Under the pieces are notes generated by a model. That model searched no databases. It saw only the letters and a program-made list of their open reading frames with translations, and was not told the origin of the DNA. A stretch of DNA of 8,296 bases from contig CAIVKT010000532.1 in the NCBI GenBank assembly GCA_903906615.1, positions 1 to 8,296 of the forward strand. The letters run 5' to 3'. Below are positions 1 to 5,323 of the stretch, piece by piece. How positions within the stretch are numbered: the stretch's first letter is position 1; each line of letters opens with the position of its first letter. This stretch comes from an uncultured Bacteroidota bacterium (GTDB lineage Bacteria; Bacteroidota; Bacteroidia; Chitinophagales; Chitinophagaceae). The translations under genes and the position numbers were made by a program.

Positions 1-347
1 ATAATACCATTTTAAATGTTTTTATGTTTGATGATTTGGTGAAATAAAAAAGACCTGAGCGAGTGACCATATGCTTTATCCACATTGTCGAAGACCTATA
101 AACGCACAAGAAATAGCTATGCCTTACAGGCTTATTACATTCATTGTTGCTCTTATTTTCCTAAACTTGAACATTTGCTTCATAAGATTATTGTATTGGT
201 GCTACGACTGTAAATATAGGGTGTAAATGAATACCTATGTAAGTTTTTATCGTCATAGTTACTCTATGCGAGATGCCGATTCCGCACTTGTCGAAGGTGG
301 ACGATTCGACCTAACAAATGCAAGCATGCTTCTTGCGAAAATAATCA
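1..347. other. AT-rich stretch without a convincing gene
   Basis: No reading frame in these bases has the look of a conserved protein. The best plus-strand candidate, 227-364, is a 45-codon frame with no recognisable motif, and it runs 17 bases into the convergent lipoprotein gene. No tRNA or other RNA gene was recognised. The 9-mer TTGTCGAAG occurs twice, at 85-93 and 288-296. A short hairpin, GTCGAA/TTCGAC, lies at 290-310, and a weaker one lies next to the lipoprotein stop codon. The stretch probably holds the 3' untranslated region of the lipoprotein gene plus a spacer to whatever lies to the left. Confidence 0.5.
290..336 (-). terminator. Candidate weak terminator hairpins after the lipoprotein gene
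   Basis: Reading the minus strand past the stop codon at 348-350, a 5-bp stem GCAAG/CTTGC with a 7-base loop (320-336) is followed by ATTTGTT. A second perfect 6-bp stem, GTCGAA/TTCGAC with a 9-base loop (290-310), comes next. The position suits transcript termination, but both stems are short and neither has a proper U-tract, so either could be chance. Confidence 0.25.
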
Positions 348-1097
348 TCACTTCCCCCCATTAGCGTGCAGGTCGTTGCGGCAATTGCTGTCCAGCACGG
401 GTATTGTGGCGGGATGAAAAATATTGAATGCCCCGTTGGTTTCTATGGAGTAGTGCATGAGGCAGTTAGCGTTGTTGCAATGGTTGCCGTGGGCGGTGTC
501 CTGGTGAAAGACCTGCATGGGGGTACCGAGGTTCACGAGGCCGAGCAGGTGGCCGAACTCATGCTCCAGCACGCTCGATTCGAGCGCGGCCCTTCCTATC
601 TCGCCAAAACCGCCTGAGTGGTCAAAGATCGCCTTGCCCATGAGCGCTATAGATGTGTTGCGGTAAGCAAAGCCCAGCACCGTACCCGCAGTATCGTAGC
701 CATCGGTCACCAATATATACACATCCAATGTAGTGCCTGATGTATAGGCCGTACGGTTCTTTACTTCCAGCACAGCCACCTGGTCTACCGTAAGGCTGTC
801 GCCACCATTGCCTGCTATCTGTGCCTGGGTGATGCTGATACCGCCGGGCTTGTTGCACAGCATATTGAGGTATGCCGAAAGAGCACTGATGGTGCCGGTA
901 TCCAGGCTGTAGCCGGGCATGTATTGTACCTGCACATTCAGGCTGGTGTACTTGCTGCCGCTCAGCAGGTCGTTGGCCGATTTGCCGAGAGCCTGGTCGC
1001 TATAGGTATTAGGCAGTACCTCGGGATTGGTGGCAGTCTTTCTACACGAGCCGAAGGCGAGCAGGAGGCAGAATAAGAGTGTTATGTATTTGTTCAT
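348..1097 (-). CDS. Lipoprotein zinc metallopeptidase (metzincin-like)
   Basis: Predicted 249-residue surface or periplasmic lipoprotein with a zinc-peptidase core. Residues 1-17 are a hydrophobic lipoprotein signal ending AFGSC, so Cys18 would be lipidated and anchored to a membrane. The catalytic motif HEFGHLLGL lies at residues 179-187 (H179, E180, H183), and CLMHY at 212-216 is a plausible Met-turn, the arrangement seen in metzincin-type peptidases. In HExxHxxGxxH/D enzymes the third ligand would be residue 189, which is Asn here; His198, His203, His206 or His215 could take that role. From memory, related Bacteroidota 'membrane metalloprotease' proteins also have Asn there. The frame is open further upstream to 1205, but I chose the ATG at 1097 because it begins a textbook lipoprotein signal, whereas the longer version would translate the palindromic repeats at 1113-1182. 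The substrate is unknown. The 194-residue membrane-protein gene lies 128 bp upstream on the same strand; whether they are co-transcribed is unclear. Confidence 0.8.
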   Translation of the reverse strand: MNKYITLLFCLLLAFGSCRKTATNPEVLPNTYSDQALGKSANDLLSGSKYTSLNVQVQYMPGYSLDTGTISALSAYLNMLCNKPGGISITQAQIAGNGGDSLTVDQVAVLEVKNRTAYTSGTTLDVYILVTDGYDTAGTVLGFAYRNTSIALMGKAIFDHSGGFGEIGRAALESSVLEHEFGHLLGLVNLGTPMQVFHQDTAHGNHCNNANCLMHYSIETNGAFNIFHPATIPVLDSNCRNDLHANGGK

Positions 1098-1112
1098 AAG
1101 GTAAGTGTTTAA

Positions 1113-1182
1113 AATTCCAAAATCCATCCCGATAGCTATCGGGACCAAATTCCAGGTTCCGTCCCGAATGCAATGGGGACCA
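1113..1182. repeat. Two tandem 35-bp palindromic repeat units
   Basis: Bases 1113-1147 and 1148-1182 align without gaps at 27 of 35 positions. Each unit starts AATTCCA, has a 20-base palindromic core, and ends GGGACCA. The core of the first contains the perfect 18-bp palindrome TCCCGATAGCTATCGGGA (1127-1144). The core of the second, GTCCCGAATGCAATGGGGAC (1161-1180), is palindromic except at two pairs. TCCCGA...TCGGGA palindromes are, as I recall, frequent between genes in Bacteroidota, so this is best read as a REP-like intergenic repeat. It ends 15 bases before the lipoprotein ATG on the minus strand and would form two hairpins in that gene's leader if transcription starts upstream of it. 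Confidence 0.75.
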
Positions 1183-1225
1183 AAATCTAAGTAGTAAAAA
1201 TACAAAAACTAAATCTCCTGCCTAT

Positions 1226-1810
1226 TCAGTATTCTTCATGGTATTGCTCTTTGGGCACGTTCCACATCTTAATGGCCCACAGTATGTTTTTACGTACTCC
1301 TGTATTGGCGAACAAAATGTAGCCTGTGTCGTACCACCTGTTATCGAACGCAGCCGCTACATCGTAGCGATTGCCTATTACGTTCACTAATAGTCCGCCA
1401 TCAATAAATATCAGTGTTAGCTGCATCTCTTTGGTGGGCGAAAAATCAATGGGCTTCGTGGCAATCAGATAATCTCCGGCTGCATAATCTATCGTAAACT
1501 CATGCTCCTGCAGGTATTTATCTATCACCTGCTTGTTTGTTTCGGTGGAATAGGGAGATGGTATGGTAACCATGTACCGCTCCATAGTGTTCAGGTATAC
1601 CGCATAGGCCATAACAGCGATGACCACCGCGCCGCCGCCATAGATGTAGATATCAGAAAAAGATCCGTTGATCATAACGGACGCAAGCTGGTATAAGGCA
1701 AATCCTAACACCCCTATACCTCCGAATAAATAAGCTGTGCTGACCAGGTGGTTATTGGGCCTGACCAGTCTTTTTGTTTGCATCGTTTTCTCGAAATCTA
1801 CGGGTATCAT
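1226..1810 (-). CDS. Hypothetical protein with two membrane helices
   Basis: I do not recognise this 194-residue protein. A polar N-terminus (1-22) precedes two hydrophobic segments, about 24-46 and 53-73, with a short loop between them, so the protein should sit in the inner membrane as a hairpin. The remaining ~120 residues look like a soluble alpha/beta domain rich in aromatic residues, with strands such as LTLIFI (131-136) and a Trp/Tyr-rich C-terminal part (159-190). No catalytic or binding motif is evident. The start at 1810 is supported by AGAAAGG six bases upstream and by an ATGA overlap with the stop codon of the toxin stub. Met10 (1783) is an alternative start. The gene follows the antitoxin-like gene by 39 bp and may be read from the same promoter, but nothing ties its function to it. 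Confidence 0.7.
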   Translation of the reverse strand: MIPVDFEKTMQTKRLVRPNNHLVSTAYLFGGIGVLGFALYQLASVMINGSFSDIYIYGGGAVVIAVMAYAVYLNTMERYMVTIPSPYSTETNKQVIDKYLQEHEFTIDYAAGDYLIATKPIDFSPTKEMQLTLIFIDGGLLVNVIGNRYDVAAAFDNRWYDTGYILFANTGVRKNILWAIKMWNVPKEQYHEEY

Positions 1811-1866
1811 TTATACCTTTCTATTCTTCTTGTATCGGCGATTACAATATTATATTCTTGCTGCAT
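1807..1866 (-). pseudogene. Remnant of a PIN-domain (DUF3368-like) toxin gene
   Basis: A 19-codon frame reads MQQEYNIVIADTRRIERYK and then stops. It starts inside the last codons of the UPF0175 gene with a 17-base overlap, the usual tight layout of an antitoxin-toxin pair. UPF0175 genes are commonly paired with DUF3368 PIN-domain proteins, whose N-terminus is a beta strand carrying the first catalytic Asp, of the type VIxDTSxLI. Residues 6-12 (NIVIADT) match that pattern, but the frame then departs from it and ends after seven more codons. Its TGA overlaps the ATG of the next gene, and the last codons contain that gene's Shine-Dalgarno-like AGAAAGG. I infer that a deletion removed almost the whole toxin and joined its first codons to the leader of the next gene. 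The match is only about a dozen residues, judged from memory. Confidence 0.5.
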
Positions 1867-2074
1867 CGCCTGTCATATCTGATACCGGGTAATTAATGAG
1901 CGACACACTGTAATCACCCAATATTTCAGCGAATGCAAACTTAGAAAGATTAGATAGTTGAGCAGCCTGACCGAGCGAAAGTCGCCCGGCCTCGTATAAT
2001 TTAGCTGAAAGGAATTTAACAGTATCCCTCTGATCAAGTTCTATACTCGCAGGTATTTGCAGTATTATATCCAT
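1850..2074 (-). CDS. UPF0175 family antitoxin-like protein
   Basis: A 74-residue small protein with the UPF0175 pattern: an N-terminal strand with IPASI (7-11), a helix (18-30), then RLSLGQAAQLSNLSKFAF (31-48), which has the form of a helix-turn-helix, then EILGDYSVSLINYP (50-63) ending in the family's INY motif. Members are about 75-95 residues and are regarded as DNA-binding antitoxins, usually encoded just before a DUF3368 PIN-domain nuclease. Here no intact nuclease follows; only a 19-codon stub of its start remains, so this looks like an orphan antitoxin. It could persist as a transcription regulator, or protect against related toxins encoded elsewhere in the genome. The gene is divergent from the M36 peptidase gene. 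A 12-bp palindrome 12 bases upstream of its ATG is a candidate self-binding site. Confidence 0.8.
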   Translation of the reverse strand: MDIILQIPASIELDQRDTVKFLSAKLYEAGRLSLGQAAQLSNLSKFAFAEILGDYSVSLINYPVSDMTGDAARI

Positions 2075-2085
2075 ATTGTAAAGTT

Positions 2086-2097
2086 AAGAAATTTCTT
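2086..2097. promoter_or_regulatory. Palindrome upstream of the antitoxin-like gene
   Basis: AAGAAATTTCTT is a perfect 12-bp palindrome ending 12 bases before the UPF0175 start codon. On the minus strand it is followed by TAACTTTA, one base off the Bacteroidota TAnnTTTG box, although that lies very close to the ATG. Antitoxins often bind palindromes at their own promoters, so this is a candidate operator. AT-rich palindromes of this size do arise by chance. Confidence 0.3.
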
Positions 2098-2176
2098 CAC
2101 TCATTTACTCATTCTAAGCCTCTGTATACTTAGCAGTGTTAAGACCACGAAAAATATTTCTTTAAAACAAACAAAG

Positions 2177-2223
2177 AAAGCCCCTCCATTTTACGTCTAT
2201 GTATAAGGGGTGCTTCGTTTTTT
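2177..2223 (+). terminator. Terminator-like hairpin in the divergent gap
   Basis: CCCCT (2181-2185) pairs with AGGGG (2206-2210), extended outward by AAG/CTT (2178-2180 with 2213-2215) across a two-base bulge. Inside, TTTTAC (2190-2195) and GTATAA (2201-2206) can pair at five of six positions. A run of six T follows at 2218-2223. It looks like an intrinsic terminator for the plus strand, yet no plus-strand gene precedes it in the window. It could end a transcript entering the gap, be left over from a lost gene, or be chance. The T-run also overlaps the proposed -33 element of the peptidase promoter. Confidence 0.35.
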
Positions 2224-2253
2224 GTTAAATTTATTCCATCACCTAAATATTTG
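2221..2253 (+). promoter_or_regulatory. Candidate promoter of the M36 peptidase gene
   Basis: TTTG at 2221-2224 and AATATTTG at 2246-2253, separated by 21 bases, fit the Bacteroidota sigma-ABfr pattern TTTG-N19-23-TAnnTTTG with one mismatch in the -7 box. Transcription would begin near 2260, giving a leader of about 45 bases. No Shine-Dalgarno sequence precedes the ATG at 2305, which is normal in this phylum. Confidence 0.4.
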
Positions 2254-2304
2254 CCATAATCATTAAAAACTACGTACATTCATAATTCAAATCATTAGAT
2301 ATTT

Positions 2305-5250
2305 ATGTCACACACCAAGCTTATACCTGTTGCAGCTATCTGCGCGGGCCTCATAGGGGTTTCTATGACCTCGTATGCCCAAACCCAGAAGAGGTACTAT
2401 GATAAGACCGTTTTCGGGAATTACCAATCATTGCCCACCAATACCGCCGCTGCACAAAAAAGTGTGCAGAATGTACATACACAGTTCCCCGGCTGGGCGG
2501 TGACCACCGAAAAACTGAGTGGCAATTTTTCGGATATATATGGCAGCCCTGTATCTATAGATGGCAGCACCGATGCCGAAAGAGCAGCTAACTGCATCAG
2601 CGAAAAGCTGGCGCCACTGGGCCTGCAACCGGCAGACTGGAAGCAGGTAAGTAACATACCTGCACCGAAGGCCGATTATGTGAACTATGTGCAGGAGGTA
2701 GGCGGGCATCCTGTAGTGTTCTCCCACATCAGCTTCAGGTTCACCAAGGCAGGCGACCTGGAGAGGATACAGATCAAGAATTATGGCACACCTAAGAATA
2801 CTTTAGTGCCTACCCTGTCTGTGGCCGATGCCAAAGCAGCAGCTATAAAAGACCTGGACGGCGTTAACATCACCAGCAATGAAGTTGCGGCCAACTGGTC
2901 TTGGTTCCCGGTGCCATCTGCCACTGGCTACGAATTGCACCCGGCATGGAGCTTCACCACCAGGGGAAATATACCCGGCAGCGTGCCGCTGATACTTAAC
3001 GGCTATGTTGACGCCCTCACAGGCGCTATACTATACCGCAGCAACCAGGTAAAAGAAACGGGCTATGATGTAACCGTAAAGGGCGTTGTGTATAAAGACG
3101 GCACCCTACACCCTGCCACACCTCAGCCGCTTATGGACCTGAGCCTTGTAGTGGGCGTGGGAGATACCGTGTACACTGATACCAGTGGCCTGTTTAGCAG
3201 CGCATCGCTGGCTTTACCACTCAGCACTACCATACCGCTGATGGGCAAATGGTCTACTGTTATAGACTCGCCGACCACACTTATTCCGGTATTTACTGAC
3301 CTTGTATCTGCGGCAGGCACTACCTACACCTACCCCACCACTGCCCCATGCAGCGACAGGCATGTGAATGCCTACTACCATGTGAACAGGGTACATGCTT
3401 TTATGAAGGGCTACTTCCCGACCTTCACCGGCATGGATTTTTCGCTGCCTACCAATATAGATATGACCAGCGGCACATGCAACGCATTCTATAGCGGCAC
3501 CGACATTAATTTTTATGCGGCGAGCGCAACCTGCAACTCATTTGCGGAGATCGGCGATATTATCTATCACGAATACGGCCACGGCATTACCGACCATTTT
3601 TACACGATGGTGACCGGGAGTACCATTGAGAACGGTGCACTGAATGAAGCTACATCTGATACCTGGGCTATGAGCATTACCCATAGCGCTATACTAGGGC
3701 AAAATTCCTTTGTAGGCTATGGTGGCTTTATCCGCCGTTACGACATGACCCCGCAGGTGTACCCTGTGGACCTTACCGCGTACTCGACTGGGTATGCAGA
3801 TACGCATAAGAACGGCCAGATCATAGCAGGTACCTGGTGGGACCTCGGCGTGGCGCTGGGCAGCGAAGACAGCATGACCAAATACTTCACAGATGTATAC
3901 TACGATGCACCCGATGGCCCTGATGGGACGGAGGGAGCAGTATACCAGTCTATGCTGATAGATGTGCTGATGGCAGACGATAACAACCACAACCTCTCTG
4001 ACGGCACACCGCACTACAACCAGATCATCTCTGCATTTGCCAGGCACGGCATATACCTGGAAGGCGATGTAGAAGTGACAACTACCGAATTGGGCGTACA
4101 ACCAGCGGGCGCACCAATACCGGTTACCTCCTACCTGAACATGACGAATTACTCCCATTTCAAAGACTTCACCCTGTACTATCGTGTGAACAGTATAGGA
4201 GCATGGACACCTACGCTAATGGCCCGCTCAGGGCCACGCTATGTAGGCTCTATACCCGCACAGACAGCAGGCGCAGTGGTAGAATACTACTTCATCATAC
4301 ACGATTCGCTGAACACAGCCAATGGCTACTTCCCTACTACCTGCAACCCGAGTATGCCGGCCAACCAAACAACCATACCTTACCAGTTTGCGGTAGGTGT
4401 GCAGTCTATAGACAGCAACAACTTTGAAGGCTCAACCGCAGGCTGGGGCATTGGCGGCAATGCAGGGGATAATGCTACCGATGGCCTTTGGCAGCAAGCT
4501 GTTCCATCACCCGGCCTGTTTCCTTCATGGCCAACAGGTGATCATACTTCCGGCCTTGGGCAGTGCTTAGTTACCGGCAGCGGCACAGCAGGCAGCAGCT
4601 TCTATGGCCTTAGCGTTACCGGTGGCGCATCCTCAGTACTCACACCGGTATTCGATATCAGCAGCTATACCACACCGGTCATTTCTTATTACCGCTGGTT
4701 CTCTAATGAGCAGGGCTTTGAGAATTTTAAGAACGACCCATGGATCGTGAAGGTAAGAGACGCATCATCATCTACCTGGCAGACCGTAGAAAGCACCTAC
4801 CAGGCCGATCCAAGCTGGAGGCACAGGATATTCCCGGTAAGCGCATTCCTGCCGGCCACCACCACACAGATACAATTACAGTTCTTCGCATCAGACTCTA
4901 TCCTCTCCAACTGGGCTGATGGCGGACAGAGCATTACAGTAGGTGGTGTGGATGATTTTGTACTGTATGATAAAGAACGCTTCTCAGGCGTAGCTTCTAT
5001 ATCGGCAGCAAAGCCACAGGTATTCCCCAACCCCGCTGATGATAAGATACAGGTAGTGATGCCCGCAGGCGCAACCGCAAAAATAACGCTGTATGATATG
5101 GCAGGCCGCACGGTATCCGGCAACATCACAGATGCAGGCAACGGCAATTACTCCATTGATACAAGGTCGCTTGCATCAGGGTCTTATAACCTGACCATAC
5201 AAAGCGATGCTTGTATCATTTCGCAGAAGGTGGTGGTGACACATCCGTAA
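2305..5250 (+). CDS. Secreted M36 (fungalysin-type) zinc metallopeptidase with T9SS sorting domain
   Basis: A 981-residue secreted protease. Residues 1-25 form a Sec signal peptide, with predicted cleavage after SYA. A propeptide follows: an FTP-like domain at about 88-161 and a PepSY-like part at about 171-245, both typical pro-domains that inhibit or fold thermolysin/fungalysin enzymes. Residues ~254-330 look like an extra beta-sandwich (carboxypeptidase-regulatory-like) inserted before the catalytic domain. The catalytic domain (about 349-587) has HEYGH at 422-426 and NEATSD at 447-452, giving zinc ligands His422, His426 and Glu448 with Glu423 as the catalytic base. His501 in THKNG matches the later conserved His of M36/M4 enzymes. 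Two beta modules follow: Fn3-like ~588-699 and MAM/jelly-roll-like ~701-890. The end (904-981, starting PQVFPNPADD and closing KVVVTHP) is a T9SS type A sorting domain, so the enzyme should cross the outer membrane and be released or anchored at the surface. Its likely role is digestion of external protein. The gene is monocistronic, with its own terminator. Confidence 0.92.
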   Translation: MSHTKLIPVAAICAGLIGVSMTSYAQTQKRYYDKTVFGNYQSLPTNTAAAQKSVQNVHTQFPGWAVTTEKLSGNFSDIYGSPVSIDGSTDAERAANCISEKLAPLGLQPADWKQVSNIPAPKADYVNYVQEVGGHPVVFSHISFRFTKAGDLERIQIKNYGTPKNTLVPTLSVADAKAAAIKDLDGVNITSNEVAANWSWFPVPSATGYELHPAWSFTTRGNIPGSVPLILNGYVDALTGAILYRSNQVKETGYDVTVKGVVYKDGTLHPATPQPLMDLSLVVGVGDTVYTDTSGLFSSASLALPLSTTIPLMGKWSTVIDSPTTLIPVFTDLVSAAGTTYTYPTTAPCSDRHVNAYYHVNRVHAFMKGYFPTFTGMDFSLPTNIDMTSGTCNAFYSGTDINFYAASATCNSFAEIGDIIYHEYGHGITDHFYTMVTGSTIENGALNEATSDTWAMSITHSAILGQNSFVGYGGFIRRYDMTPQVYPVDLTAYSTGYADTHKNGQIIAGTWWDLGVALGSEDSMTKYFTDVYYDAPDGPDGTEGAVYQSMLIDVLMADDNNHNLSDGTPHYNQIISAFARHGIYLEGDVEVTTTELGVQPAGAPIPVTSYLNMTNYSHFKDFTLYYRVNSIGAWTPTLMARSGPRYVGSIPAQTAGAVVEYYFIIHDSLNTANGYFPTTCNPSMPANQTTIPYQFAVGVQSIDSNNFEGSTAGWGIGGNAGDNATDGLWQQAVPSPGLFPSWPTGDHTSGLGQCLVTGSGTAGSSFYGLSVTGGASSVLTPVFDISSYTTPVISYYRWFSNEQGFENFKNDPWIVKVRDASSSTWQTVESTYQADPSWRHRIFPVSAFLPATTTQIQLQFFASDSILSNWADGGQSITVGGVDDFVLYDKERFSGVASISAAKPQVFPNPADDKIQVVMPAGATAKITLYDMAGRTVSGNITDAGNGNYSIDTRSLASGSYNLTIQSDACIISQKVVVTHP

Positions 5251-5268
5251 TACATTCAGAGACTCCAT

Positions 5269-5305
5269 AAACAACAGCCCCGAGAATGTTCGGGGCTGTT
5301 GTTTT
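5269..5305. terminator. Bidirectional intrinsic terminator between convergent genes
   Basis: AAACAACAGCCCCGA (5269-5283) pairs perfectly over 15 bases with its reverse complement at 5290-5304 around the loop GAATGT. The outer arms supply T-rich tails on both strands: TTGTTTT on the plus strand and TTGTTTA on the minus strand. It lies 18 bases after the peptidase stop codon and 19 bases after the E1 stop codon on the opposite strand, so it can end both transcripts. Confidence 0.93.
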
Positions 5306-5323
5306 AGTTAAACGAGGTAATAT

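Noticed and set aside
85..296. The 9-mer TTGTCGAAG occurring at 85-93 and 288-296 as a possible direct repeat
   Set aside because: The match does not extend beyond nine bases, and no element boundary or transposase is visible.
227..364. A 45-codon plus-strand frame starting MNTYVSFYRHSY
   Set aside because: There is no recognised motif, promoter or ribosome site, and its 3' end overlaps the convergent lipoprotein gene. It is too short to support without conservation data.
1127..1180. The palindromic repeat pair as a possible CRISPR array
   Set aside because: There are only two imperfect units joined directly, with no spacers and no cas genes.
1098..1205. N-terminal extension of the lipoprotein peptidase by 36 codons
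   Set aside because: These codons translate the palindromic repeats and would bury the lipoprotein signal peptide. The ATG at 1097 gives a normal signal and lipobox.
3694..4158. A 154-codon minus-strand frame inside the M36 peptidase gene
   Set aside because: It lies opposite the catalytic domain, its composition is unlike a natural protein, and the sense strand is clearly coding.
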